DNA from: Treponema sp. UBA4692
GTDB taxonomy: Bacteria; Spirochaetota; Spirochaetia; Treponematales; Treponemataceae
NCBI GenBank assembly: GCA_002404895.1
Contig: DHKO01000014.1
Coordinates: 1 to 37,046 of the forward strand
Direction: 5' to 3'
DNA: 37,046 bases
A program made the position numbers and the translations under genes. Positions within the stretch are counted from its first letter, which is position 1. Every line of letters starts with the position of its first letter. Positions 14,721 through 23,102 of the stretch are shown piece after piece. A model generated the notes under the pieces. It saw only the letters and a list, made by a program, of their open reading frames with translations, was not told the origin of the DNA and did not search any database.

Positions 14721-14752
14721 CTGGCAAAGCCAGCAAAGCTGGCAAGACCAGC
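14721..14752. repeat. two tandem mini-hairpins before the MBL gene
   Basis: CTGGC-AAA-GCCAG (14721-14733) is followed by GCTGG-CAAGA-CCAGC (14738-14752). They lie just upstream of the SD GGGGG (14763-14767) and have no T tract. Confidence 0.55.
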
Positions 14753-14774
14753 AAACTAAGTCTGGGGGATTCTT

Positions 14775-15713
14775 TTGGAAATTCAGTTTTGGGGCGTTAG
14801 AGGGTCGTTGCCGTCGCCCCTTCTGCCGGAGCAAGTTAAAGAGAAAATCGATGAAGTTATCCGGCGCGCTTCTCCAGAAGACCTTGAGTCAGAAGAAGCT
14901 AAAGAAAAATTTCTGAAAGAGCTTCCTGAATGGCTTTACGGAACAGCTGGCGGAAACACGCCCTGCGTCTCCCTTGTGTCTGAAAATGGCGAGAAAGTCA
15001 TTTTTGACGCCGGAAGTGGAATCCGTCTTTTCGGAAAATCTGAAATCAACGCTGGAAATCCTCATTACAGTCTCCTTTTTTCGCATTTCCATTGGGACCA
15101 CATTCAGGGATTGCCTTTTTTCGATTCCGCATACAACCAGAATTCTGTTTTCGATGTTTATTCTCCGTTTGATAATATGCGCGGAACTTTGGCCGCTCAG
15201 ATGTCAGAGCCTTACTATCCAGTCTCGTTTGAGTCTTTCTCAAAGAATTTCAATTTTCATAAGATTGAATCTGGAAAGGAATTTTTGATTGGAGACTTGC
15301 GTGTTAATTCCATAAAAATGTCGCATCCGGGAGGCTCTTGCAGCTACAGCGTCTGTGAAAACGGAAAGAAATTTGTCTATGCGACGGACGTGGAGCTTTG
15401 CGCCGGCGATTTTGAGAAGACTTTGGAACGCCGGGCGGTTTTTGAGAACGCTGACGCGCTTGTTTTTGACGCGCAGTACACGGCCGAGGAGGCTGTCAGA
15501 AAGGAGCGGTGGGGACATTCTGCTTTTTGCTATGCGCTTGACTTTGCCGCGTTCTGGAACGTTAAGAAGCTTTATCTTTTTCATCACGAGCCGACTTATG
15601 ACGACAAAAAACTTAATAAAATTCTTACTGCCGCACGCTGGTATTCTGATTATATTTTAGATGGAAATATTGAGGTTTATCTTGCCGTTGAAGGGCAGAA
15701 AATAAAATTATGA
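14775..15713 (+). CDS. metallo-beta-lactamase fold hydrolase
   Basis: 312 residues. The N-terminus EIQFWGVRGSLPSP matches the MBL subfamily typically starting with a xxFWGxRGSxPxP segment, which fixes the start at TTG 14775 (SD GGGGG, 7 nt upstream). Metal ligands are visible in FSHFHWDHIQG (HxHxDH), SHPGGS, YATDVE and FHHEPTYDD near the C-terminus. Residues about 20-56 form a charged helical insertion not seen in the shortest members. Likely a cytosolic phosphodiesterase or nuclease-like hydrolase; substrate unknown. It overlaps the next gene by four bases (ATGA). Confidence 0.88.
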   Translation: MEIQFWGVRGSLPSPLLPEQVKEKIDEVIRRASPEDLESEEAKEKFLKELPEWLYGTAGGNTPCVSLVSENGEKVIFDAGSGIRLFGKSEINAGNPHYSLLFSHFHWDHIQGLPFFDSAYNQNSVFDVYSPFDNMRGTLAAQMSEPYYPVSFESFSKNFNFHKIESGKEFLIGDLRVNSIKMSHPGGSCSYSVCENGKKFVYATDVELCAGDFEKTLERRAVFENADALVFDAQYTAEEAVRKERWGHSAFCYALDFAAFWNVKKLYLFHHEPTYDDKKLNKILTAARWYSDYILDGNIEVYLAVEGQKIKL

Positions 15714-15910
15714 CAGAAAATAAAGATGAATCCAAAAATGGAATCTCGCTTGACTATCATTTTACCGAGCGTGAGATTATGATTCTAGCGAGATTTTTCA
15801 GAAATCATCAGGACGAGATTCCTGACGGGCTTCTTGATTTCTCAATGAAAATCGAGAAAGTTGTTTACAGTTCAATGTCGATTGGCGAGGCCGAGGCTTT
15901 TTACTCATGA
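15710..15910 (+). CDS. 66-residue conserved-position small protein, unknown function
   Basis: Starts by ATGA overlap with the MBL gene and ends by ATGA overlap with mltG, so it is translationally coupled on both sides, which makes it a real gene despite its size. Sequence is acidic, with YHFTEREIMILARFFRNHQDEIPDGLLDF and VVYSSMSIGEAEAFYS; it looks helical and has no signal or membrane segment. I recognise no family. Confidence 0.8.
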   Translation: MTENKDESKNGISLDYHFTEREIMILARFFRNHQDEIPDGLLDFSMKIEKVVYSSMSIGEAEAFYS

Positions 15911-16980
15911 AAAAAAATAAGAACAAAGGAAGTTTTCTTGCTTTTTTGCTGTGCCTTGTTGCGGGGCTTCTTTCGGTTGTGATTGCGCTTTTCCTGCTTT
16001 TTGAAATCCAGCTCGGCTCTGTCGATTCAAAAAAGAACAGCCGCACTGAGCGTTTTGAGATTCCGTCCGGCTCTGGAATAAAGGCTGTCGCGTCGTCTCT
16101 CGCGGAAAAAAATCTTATAAAGAGCGAGGGCGCGTTTTATTTTGCGGCGCGTTTTCCGTTCCTGATTTTTATGGATAGGCAGCCTGTCCTGAAATCCGGC
16201 GTTTATTCGGTTTCCTCTTCGATGAATGTGAGGGAGATTCTCTCGCTTTTTGACTCGGGCAAGCAGGAATATATAAAGACTGTGATTCCTGAGGGGCTTA
16301 CATTGAAGAAAATCGCGCGTCTTCTTGAAGAAAAATCAGTTTGCAGCGCAGAGGACTTTATAAAGGAAGCCCGCGATTCAGCGAATCTTGAAAAATACAA
16401 TATACACGCGGCGGATTTTCAGGGATTCCTTTTTCCTGACACTTACAATTTTGCTCCGGGAATGTCTGCGAAAGCGGCTCTTTTTATGATGGCGGACAAT
16501 TTTTTTGACCATATAAAGCAGATTCCTGAGTTCAACGGAAAGACTCCTGACGAGTTCTATAAGACTTTGATTCTCGCGTCTATCGTTGAGCGCGAGTACA
16601 GAGTCGCCTCGGAAGCTCCTTTAATCGCGAGCGCGTTTCTGAACAGGATTAACGACGGGGCGGGGCTTTACTCATGTGCGACAATCGAATACATAATCAC
16701 GGAGATTCAGGGAAAGCCGCATCCTGATGTTATCACTTACGACGACCTGAAAATAAACAGCCCTTACAACACTTACAAATGGGCTGGGCTAACTCCGGGC
16801 CCAATCTCAAATCCTGGAATGGTCGCCTTGAAAGCCGCGGCAGAGCCTGCAAAAACCGACTACAGATTTTTTGTCTTGAAAGGCGACGGCTCCGGAACGC
16901 ATAATTTCACGAGAACCCAGTCCGAGCATGAGCGCGCGATAATTTCCTACAGAACAAAGAAAGCGGCTGGTGGAAACTGA
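15907..16980 (+). CDS. mltG: endolytic murein transglycosylase
   Basis: 357 residues. MltG (YceG) cuts nascent glycan strands and sets their length at the inner membrane. One N-terminal transmembrane helix (residues about 10-32), then the LysM-like first domain (FEIPSGSGIKAVASSLAEKNLI), then the YceG catalytic core: GFLFPDTYNF, LILASIVEREY with the catalytic Glu, and SPYNTYKWAGLTPGPISNPG. HNFTRTQSEHE closes the domain. Coupled by ATGA to the small gene upstream and overlapping dnaG by one base. In many bacteria mltG is with cell-wall genes; here it is in the dnaG-rpoD unit. Confidence 0.95.
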   Translation: MKKNKNKGSFLAFLLCLVAGLLSVVIALFLLFEIQLGSVDSKKNSRTERFEIPSGSGIKAVASSLAEKNLIKSEGAFYFAARFPFLIFMDRQPVLKSGVYSVSSSMNVREILSLFDSGKQEYIKTVIPEGLTLKKIARLLEEKSVCSAEDFIKEARDSANLEKYNIHAADFQGFLFPDTYNFAPGMSAKAALFMMADNFFDHIKQIPEFNGKTPDEFYKTLILASIVEREYRVASEAPLIASAFLNRINDGAGLYSCATIEYIITEIQGKPHPDVITYDDLKINSPYNTYKWAGLTPGPISNPGMVALKAAAEPAKTDYRFFVLKGDGSGTHNFTRTQSEHERAIISYRTKKAAGGN

Positions 16981-18791
16981 TGTCTGTAATAATTTCCCAG
17001 GAGACGAAAGACCAGATTATTTCTTCAGTCGATATTGTCTCGGTTGTCGGCGACTATGTATCCCTCGAGCAGCGCGGAAACCAGTGGTGGGGCTGTTGCC
17101 CTTTCCATAGCGAAAAAACGCCGTCGTTCTGCGTTACTCCTGACCGCCATATGTATTATTGCTTCGGCTGCCATGCCGGCGGAGACGCGATAAAATTTGT
17201 GATGGAGATGGAGAAATTCAAGTATCCTGAAGCCGTCGAATTTCTTGCCCGCCGCGCCGGAATTGAAATCAAGTACGAGAATGGCGGATACAATCCTCAG
17301 CAGAATCAGAACGAAAGCAAGAAGACTCAGTATATTGAGCTTTACAGCCGTGTCGCGGATATGTTCCACTACGGGCTTTTGAACACTCCTGCCGGAAAAT
17401 TCGCGCTCGACTACATCACAAAGCGAGGCCTTACGCCTGAGACGCTCGAGAAATTCAAGATTGGCTACGCTCCAGCCGACAGAAAATGGCTCAGACGTTT
17501 TTTAAAGTCTAAAAATTTCAGCGATGACTTCTTGAACAGTTCGGGGCTTTTCAGCAAGAAATATCCTGACTTCGCTTTTTTTTCTGACAGGCTTATGTTT
17601 CCGATTTTTGACAGGCGCGGGCAGGTCGTTGCGTTTGGCGGCCGTTTCTTGCGCGGCAATCCCGAAACTTCTCCGAAATACTTGAATTCCGGCGGCGACT
17701 TGATTCAGTACCAGAAAAGGGAGACTTTGTTCGCCTTCAATTTTGCGAAAAGCGCGATAAGCGAGAAAAAATCCGCGATAATCTGCGAGGGCTACATGGA
17801 CTGCATCGCCTATCATCAGTGCGGAATTTCAAATGCGGTCGCGACTTGCGGAACAGCTTTGACGGACGAGCAAATAAATATCTTAAAAGGATTTGCAAAA
17901 AAGGAGATACTTCTTTCATTTGACAGCGACGGAGCGGGGCAAGCGGCTACAGTCCGCGCGATTCTGATGTGCAGGCGGCAGGGCGTCACGACAAAAGTCA
18001 TAAGGCTTCGCGGCGGAAAAGACCCTGCGGAAATTATGGTCTGCTTGGGCAAGAAGTCCTTGACTGATGATGTTGAATCCGCTATATTAGATAGTGATTA
18101 TCTGTTGTCATCTCTTTCGCAGAAATATCAGGTTGATACACCCGAAGGAAAGACAAAGGCAGCTTTGGAATTTTTCCCTTACATAGATGCGCTTCAGAAT
18201 GACATTCAGAAAGAATCGAGCCTTGATTTGCTCAGCCAGAGATTTAATATTTCTCCTGAAGCGGTCAGGAAGGATTATGCGAATCGCAGTCAGGCTGAAA
18301 GGCGTGTCTTTGTTCAGAGTGCGGTGCAAAATTCGGCATCTCCGAAAACTTCTGTAAAAATTGACTCAGAGCTTCGGGCAGTTCTTGCCGTTATATCCGA
18401 TACAAATCAGTTTGAGCTGATGGACAGCCAGTTGTCTGAGGAAGATTTTGAAAATCCTAGCGCGAAATATTTGTTCAATCTCTTAAAGAAATGTGGCAAA
18501 AACGGCAGTCTTTCTTTTAATGAGGTGCTGAGCCGCTGCGATGACGAGAATATCCAGAATCTTGTCGCTTCTACTGTTGCGTCTGGTGAATTCTCGAAGA
18601 ACAACAGGCAGTCTGTCGCGGACGGTGTTGCGCTTATAAAAAGAAGAAACTTGGAGAAAAAACGCGACTCGCTTATTCTTCAGATGAAAAAGTTGCCGGC
18701 AAATCCTGTATCCGTCGAGGATCAGGAGCTTTTGACGCGTCTTCTTTCTGAAAAAATGAATATCGACAATTTGCTGAAACAAAGCTTTTGA
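16980..18791 (+). CDS. dnaG: DNA primase
   Basis: 603 residues, normal size. It makes RNA primers at the replication fork with DnaB. The N-terminal zinc site is CPFH (C40, H43) and CFGC (C61, C64) with EKTPSF and YYCFGCHAGGD. The TOPRIM polymerase core has EGYMD (270-274) and DSDGAG (315-320). The C-terminal 140 residues are helical and less conserved, fitting the helicase-interaction domain. The start overlaps the mltG stop by one base (TGATG). rpoD follows after 39 nt, the classic dnaG-rpoD order of the macromolecular synthesis operon, without rpsU. Confidence 0.97.
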   Translation: MSVIISQETKDQIISSVDIVSVVGDYVSLEQRGNQWWGCCPFHSEKTPSFCVTPDRHMYYCFGCHAGGDAIKFVMEMEKFKYPEAVEFLARRAGIEIKYENGGYNPQQNQNESKKTQYIELYSRVADMFHYGLLNTPAGKFALDYITKRGLTPETLEKFKIGYAPADRKWLRRFLKSKNFSDDFLNSSGLFSKKYPDFAFFSDRLMFPIFDRRGQVVAFGGRFLRGNPETSPKYLNSGGDLIQYQKRETLFAFNFAKSAISEKKSAIICEGYMDCIAYHQCGISNAVATCGTALTDEQINILKGFAKKEILLSFDSDGAGQAATVRAILMCRRQGVTTKVIRLRGGKDPAEIMVCLGKKSLTDDVESAILDSDYLLSSLSQKYQVDTPEGKTKAALEFFPYIDALQNDIQKESSLDLLSQRFNISPEAVRKDYANRSQAERRVFVQSAVQNSASPKTSVKIDSELRAVLAVISDTNQFELMDSQLSEEDFENPSAKYLFNLLKKCGKNGSLSFNEVLSRCDDENIQNLVASTVASGEFSKNNRQSVADGVALIKRRNLEKKRDSLILQMKKLPANPVSVEDQELLTRLLSEKMNIDNLLKQSF

Positions 18792-18830
18792 GGCTTTGCA
18801 GTTTCTGAATAATTTAAAAAGGACGAGAAA

Positions 18831-20618
18831 ATGGATCAGGAATTAGATCCTAAAGTTGAAAAACTTTTAGAGTACGCAAAAGAAAAGCAGGTTATCTCCT
18901 GGGATGAAATCAACGAGCAGCTTGGTCAGGATTTTGTGAATTCTCCGAAAATGGACGAGGTTCTCCAGCTTTTTGCCCAGCACAATATTCCTGTAATGGA
19001 AGAGGGTGCGGGTCTTGAAGATGAAGACAAGGACGATGAGGAGGACGAGCTTCTTGACGATGAGGATGACGAGTCTTTTGATGAAGACCAGAAGGAAGAT
19101 GACGATTCTGACAAGACACGCCTTGTAAACGGAGACAAGAATTCGAGCGTTGACGATCCAATCCGCCTTTATCTCCGCGAAATCGGAAAAGAAAAACTTT
19201 TGACCGCCGAGCAGGAAGTCATCTACTCAAAGCAGATGGAAGACGGCGAGAATATCATCAAAGATGTAATCAAAAAGTCCGGGATGATGATTCCTGAATT
19301 CTTTGCGATTTGCCAGAAGGCGTTTGCTAAAATCGACCCTCAGGGAAAAGCACGCAAGGAAATCAACGAGGCTCAGACGGAAAAACGCCGCTTGAAGAGC
19401 TGCTACGGCGAGAATCTGAGAGCCGTGAAAGACAACATGAAAACTTACATGAACCTGAAAAAGCAGCTTTTTGAGTCAGGCCAGTTTGCGGAAATTTTTC
19501 AGGACAAGCAGCTTCTGGAGCTTCGCGATAAAATCATGCCTGAGCTTCAGAAAATCGACATTCAGTCTGAGGAAATCGAGAAATTCAGCGGAAAATTTAT
19601 TGATGCGACGCAGAAAATCGACGAGTTCAGGCACAAGCAGGAAAAGAAGATGAAGGAGCTGCGCATTTCAAACTCCACAGAGCTTCGCCGTCTTGGGCGC
19701 CGCCTTGCGATTCATTCCGAGGCTGTGAAGCTTGAGAATGAGCTCAGCCTGAAAAGCGACGAAATCCGCGATGTCTATACTCAGATTCAGAAAATCGACA
19801 GAAAGCTCCGCAGAATGGAATATGATTTTGAGAACAGCATCGACGAGATTCTTGAGATGTCTGCTGAAATCAACCGCGGACGCGAGATGCTTGAAAAGGC
19901 GAAAAACAAGCTGATTAACGCTAACTTGCGTCTTGTTGTCTCAATTGCGAAAAAATACACGAACCGCGGTCTTCAGTTCTTTGACTTGGTTCAGGAAGGA
20001 AATATCGGTCTGATAAAGGCTGTCGAGAAATTTGAGTACAGAAAAGGATATAAATTCTCAACTTATGCGACTTGGTGGATTCGGCAGGCGATTACGCGCT
20101 CTATCTCTGATCAGGCGCGCACAATCCGTGTTCCTGTCCATATGATAGAGCAGATTAACAAGGTTGTCCGCGAGGGCAGGCAGCTTATGCAGAAACTCGG
20201 GCGCGAGCCTACAGACGAGGAAATCGCGCAGCAGCTTGGCTGGCCGGTTACCCGCGTAAAGCAGGTTAAAAGCGTTGCCCGCGACCCGATTTCCCTTGAA
20301 ACGCCGATCGGCGAAGAGGAAGACAGCCAGCTTGGAGACTTTATTGAAGACAAGGATGTTGAAAATCCTGCGAACCAGACCGCATATACGCTTCTTCAGG
20401 AGCAGCTTCGCGAGGTTTTGGGGACATTGCCTTCACGCGAGCAGGAAGTCCTTAAAATGCGCTTCGGGCTTGATGACGGCTACTCGCTCACATTGGAGGA
20501 GGTCGGACTCTACTTTAATGTAACTCGCGAGCGTATCCGCCAGATTGAGGCAAAGGCTTTGAGACGGCTTCGCCATCCGCGCCGCGCAAGCGGTCTCCGT
20601 GACTACATTGAGATGTAA
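18831..20618 (+). CDS. rpoD: primary sigma factor RpoD (sigma-70)
   Basis: 595 residues. Region 1.1 is at 1-60, followed by a strongly acidic linker at about 60-95 (runs of DDEEDE). Region 1.2 is DPIRLYLREIGKEKLLTAEQEV, then a long non-conserved region to about 350. Regions 2.1-2.4 are NLRLVVSIAKKYTNRGLQFFDLVQEGNIGLIKAVEKFEYRKGYKFSTYATWWIRQAITR split as usual, and region 4.2 near the end includes LTLEEVGLYFNVTRERIRQIEAKALRRLRHP. SD AAGGACG precedes ATG 18831. The near-consensus -35/-10 boxes at several promoters in this window fit a standard sigma-70. Confidence 0.97.
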   Translation: MDQELDPKVEKLLEYAKEKQVISWDEINEQLGQDFVNSPKMDEVLQLFAQHNIPVMEEGAGLEDEDKDDEEDELLDDEDDESFDEDQKEDDDSDKTRLVNGDKNSSVDDPIRLYLREIGKEKLLTAEQEVIYSKQMEDGENIIKDVIKKSGMMIPEFFAICQKAFAKIDPQGKARKEINEAQTEKRRLKSCYGENLRAVKDNMKTYMNLKKQLFESGQFAEIFQDKQLLELRDKIMPELQKIDIQSEEIEKFSGKFIDATQKIDEFRHKQEKKMKELRISNSTELRRLGRRLAIHSEAVKLENELSLKSDEIRDVYTQIQKIDRKLRRMEYDFENSIDEILEMSAEINRGREMLEKAKNKLINANLRLVVSIAKKYTNRGLQFFDLVQEGNIGLIKAVEKFEYRKGYKFSTYATWWIRQAITRSISDQARTIRVPVHMIEQINKVVREGRQLMQKLGREPTDEEIAQQLGWPVTRVKQVKSVARDPISLETPIGEEEDSQLGDFIEDKDVENPANQTAYTLLQEQLREVLGTLPSREQEVLKMRFGLDDGYSLTLEEVGLYFNVTRERIRQIEAKALRRLRHPRRASGLRDYIEM

Positions 20619-20641
20619 AAGCGGAATTGCAGTTCTCTTGT

Positions 20642-20719
20642 TTTATGGACATAAGTCATAAAATTTAATATACTTTATGGACATTTTTAAGACTTTGTTT
20701 TTGGAAATGTCCATATAAT
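20642..20719. promoter_or_regulatory. operator array and -10 upstream of the zinc-ribbon gene
   Basis: Three copies of TATGGACAT: direct at 20644 and 20676 (32 bp apart) and inverted at 20707-20715. The last two form a perfect 11-bp inverted repeat TATGGACATTT/AAATGTCCATA (20676-20686, 20705-20715), whose right arm overlaps a consensus -10 TATAAT (20714-20719). The first copy also lies inside TTTTATG/CATAAAA (20641-20663). There is no good -35 at 16-18 bp, which suggests an activated or a repressed promoter. Confidence 0.6.
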
Positions 20720-20740
20720 TTGATTCTTGAGGTTTTTAAC

Positions 20741-21607
20741 ATGGCAATTAAGGAAGATATAGAAAAACTTAAAAATCTTCAGACTGTATTGGTAGAAAAA
20801 TACGATTTGGAAAAGAAAATTGAAAAGACTCCAAAGGAACTTGACAGTCAGAACGGTCTTTTAGCTCGTCTCAAGGAAGAATACATCGAAAAAAACAAGT
20901 CATACGAAGAGAGCAAGGCTAAAGTTGAAGAAATCAAGAGTGAATTGTCTGATGTCGTTGCTAAGCGCGAGGCTTCGGAAAAAGATATGGACTCTGTGAC
21001 GAACCACCGCGAATATGAGGCTTTGGACAAGCTGATTAAAGAAGCGAAAGACAAGGAAGACGAGCTTAGAAAGGAGCTTAAGTCAAGCGAAGCTGTTATG
21101 GAAAAGCTTGACGAGGCTTTGAAAGACGATGAGGCTTTGATTAGCGACCATGAGGCCCAGCTCAACGAGGCCAAAGAAAGCCTTGAAAAGGAGATTGACT
21201 CGTACAAGTCACGCTTGGAAGAGCTAAAAACTGAGGAAGACGAGATTGTTCCTGAGCTGGATCAGGAAATTGTCTATAAATTCCAGAGAATTATTCAGCG
21301 AAACAGCGAAGGTATCGTTGCTGTAAGAAACGGTGTCTGCACAGGCTGCCATATGATTCTTCCTGGACAGTTCGCAAACGAGGTTCACGAGGGCGAAAAC
21401 ATCTTGTTCTGCCCTTACTGCTCGCGAATTCTTTATCACGAGGATGTTGCGGCTGGCGAGGCTGAGAATTATTCATCTCTTAACGAGACAGGAAGCTTGG
21501 CTGACTTTGACGATGACTTCGGCGAGGAGCTTGACGAAATCGGCTCGCAGACAGACGAGACCGATGACGGCGATACAGACGGCGGCTCTGACTCGTTCGA
21601 CGACTGA
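20741..21607 (+). CDS. coiled-coil C4 zinc-ribbon protein (HP0958/CdsZ-like)
   Basis: 288 residues from ATG 20741 (SD GAGG, 9 nt); a TTG 21 bases upstream is out of SD range. Residues about 5-190 are a long antiparallel coiled coil rich in Glu and Lys. Then comes a zinc ribbon, CTGCH (CxxC) and CPYCS (CxxC), in NGVCTGCHMILPGQ and ENILFCPYCSRILYHED. The last 40 residues are very acidic. This plan matches the C4-type zinc-ribbon family that includes H. pylori HP0958 (FlgZ) and chlamydial CdsZ, RNA- or protein-binding adaptors in motility or secretion; its role in spirochaetes is not established. It follows rpoD and precedes rnpB. Confidence 0.85.
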   Translation: MAIKEDIEKLKNLQTVLVEKYDLEKKIEKTPKELDSQNGLLARLKEEYIEKNKSYEESKAKVEEIKSELSDVVAKREASEKDMDSVTNHREYEALDKLIKEAKDKEDELRKELKSSEAVMEKLDEALKDDEALISDHEAQLNEAKESLEKEIDSYKSRLEELKTEEDEIVPELDQEIVYKFQRIIQRNSEGIVAVRNGVCTGCHMILPGQFANEVHEGENILFCPYCSRILYHEDVAAGEAENYSSLNETGSLADFDDDFGEELDEIGSQTDETDDGDTDGGSDSFDD

Positions 21608-21621
21608 TAAAATCGTTTCAT

Positions 21622-21655
21622 AGGCTGCCTTTTTGCAGGGCAGCTTTTTTATTTT
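21622..21655 (+). terminator. terminator of the zinc-ribbon gene, overlapping the rnpB promoter
   Basis: AGGCTGCC pairs with GGCAGCT around a short loop, followed by TTTTTTATTTT. The candidate rnpB -35 TTTGCA (21632-21637) and -10 TGTAAT (21655-21660, 17-bp spacer) lie within and directly after it. Confidence 0.75.
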
Positions 21656-21663
21656 GTAATTTG

Positions 21664-22077
21664 ACAGAAAAGATATAACCGTGCTTTCTGCGCTGATGAA
21701 AGCGCAAGTAAGTGAGGAAAGTCCGGGCTCCACCGGAAAAAAATGCCGGATAATAACCGGGCGGCGAAAGGAAGTTGTCTTTATGGGCATAACCCTTTTT
21801 CCGACAGATAGTGCCACAGAAAATAAACCGCCGAAAGGCAAGGGTGCAAAGGCAGTGTAAGAGACTACCGCAGATATGGAAACATCTCTGGCAGGGCAAA
21901 CCTCATTTGGAGCAAAGTCGAGCAGTGGTTTGGTTTCCGGGCTAAAAACCACGGGTAGGCTGCTAAAGGCTTCTGGCGACAGAAGTTTCGGATAGATGGT
22001 TATGCGTCTGTCTCTTTTTAGGATTTTTTCCTTTTTTGAGGCAGGCAGGACAGAACCCGGCTTATTGTCTTTTCTGT
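21664..22077 (+). ncRNA. rnpB: RNase P RNA (bacterial type A)
   Basis: Conserved regions are evident: GAGGAAAGTCCGGGC (from 21713), ACAGAAAATAAACCGCC near 21817, AGGGTGCAAAGGCAGTG and GTAAGAGACTACCGC, the ATAGATGGTTATG block near 21991, and GACAGAACCCGGCTTAT at the 3' end. P1 forms between ACAGAAAAGATA (from 21664) and TGTCTTTTCTGT (to 22077) with one wobble, which sets both ends. A T-rich run follows the 3' strand. As the RNA subunit of RNase P it matures tRNA 5' ends. Confidence 0.95.
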
Positions 22078-22099
22078 TTTTTTTTATTTTGGGTGCAAG

Positions 22100-23059
22100 A
22101 TGAGATTAAAAGGACTTCATTCGAGAAAAGTTGTGAAAAGAAAAGTCAAGATTGTTCATAATCTTTTGGTGGCTTTTCTTGTTGCGCTTGTCCTTGCGGT
22201 CGCGGTCTTTTTTGTCCAGCGTTTTATTGATTCTCTTGTGAACAACGGAAAATCCATTCCCGGCATGAGAAAAAGCTGGAAATCGTACGATTATCAGTCT
22301 TGCTACGATATAAGCTCTGCTTATCTTTACGAAAATCCTTACAGCTGCACAGCTTTGATTTATCACGGATACTCTTCTTTTTTTCTTTCGATGTCGCAGA
22401 ACGATGTTGTTCAGGCGCAGAATTATCTTGACGAGGCGATAAACAGTCTCCGATGCGCTCTTCTTGATGCTGGAAAATCGAGCGTTCCGCAGATTGAATA
22501 TATGCTTGGAAAATCATATTTTTACAAGGATTTGCAGTCTTCATACCATTATTATGCGGATCTGGCGGTGAAATATCTTGACGACGCGAAATTCAGAGGC
22601 TATAAGGCGGACGATATTCCCGAGCTTCTGGGGCTTTCATACGCGTCTTTGGGAATGACGATGGAAAGCATTTCGTCTTTTACGGAAGCTCTCCTTGTGC
22701 GGGAGTCTGACATTCTCCTGCTTTCGATTGCGGAGCAGTACAAGAATGCGGGACAGAATCAGGCGGCGGAGCAGTATCTCTACAGAATCTCGAAGAACTG
22801 CAAGGACGAGCAGATAATCTTGAAGAGCCGTCTTCTTCTCGGTGAAATTTATCTTGAGCGCGGAGACAACATCGGCGCGGAAAAAGAATTCAATTTTATT
22901 TTGGAAAAAAACGAAAATTCTGCTGACGCGTATTATTATCTTGGTGTAATATATGAAAATCAGGGCGATTTAGTCAAAGCCCGTTCTGAATGGCGGAAAG
23001 CTTTGCGGATTCAAGGCAATCACGTCGGCGCATTGAAAAAAATGGCTGAATTAAAATAA
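22100..23059 (+). CDS. membrane-anchored TPR protein
   Basis: 319 residues. A basic N-terminus is followed by one hydrophobic helix (about 22-45), then an all-helical region with tetratricopeptide repeats; the clearest are near residues 185-220 and 245-310 (LLLGEIYLERGDNIGAEKEFNFIL, AYYYLGVIYENQGDLVKARSEWRKAL). It would be a periplasm-facing scaffold anchored in the inner membrane. It sits directly upstream of mreB, so a role in wall assembly is plausible but only by position. SD is weak (GGGTG) just before ATG 22100. Confidence 0.8.
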   Translation: MRLKGLHSRKVVKRKVKIVHNLLVAFLVALVLAVAVFFVQRFIDSLVNNGKSIPGMRKSWKSYDYQSCYDISSAYLYENPYSCTALIYHGYSSFFLSMSQNDVVQAQNYLDEAINSLRCALLDAGKSSVPQIEYMLGKSYFYKDLQSSYHYYADLAVKYLDDAKFRGYKADDIPELLGLSYASLGMTMESISSFTEALLVRESDILLLSIAEQYKNAGQNQAAEQYLYRISKNCKDEQIILKSRLLLGEIYLERGDNIGAEKEFNFILEKNENSADAYYYLGVIYENQGDLVKARSEWRKALRIQGNHVGALKKMAELK

Positions 23060-23102
23060 AAAATACGAAAATTACTGTTTAATAAAGTTTGGGAGGACTT
23101 TT

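Noticed and set aside
21661..21678. TTGACA plus TATAAC as the rnpB promoter
   Set aside because: Only six bases separate them, and both lie inside the P1 region of RNase P RNA.
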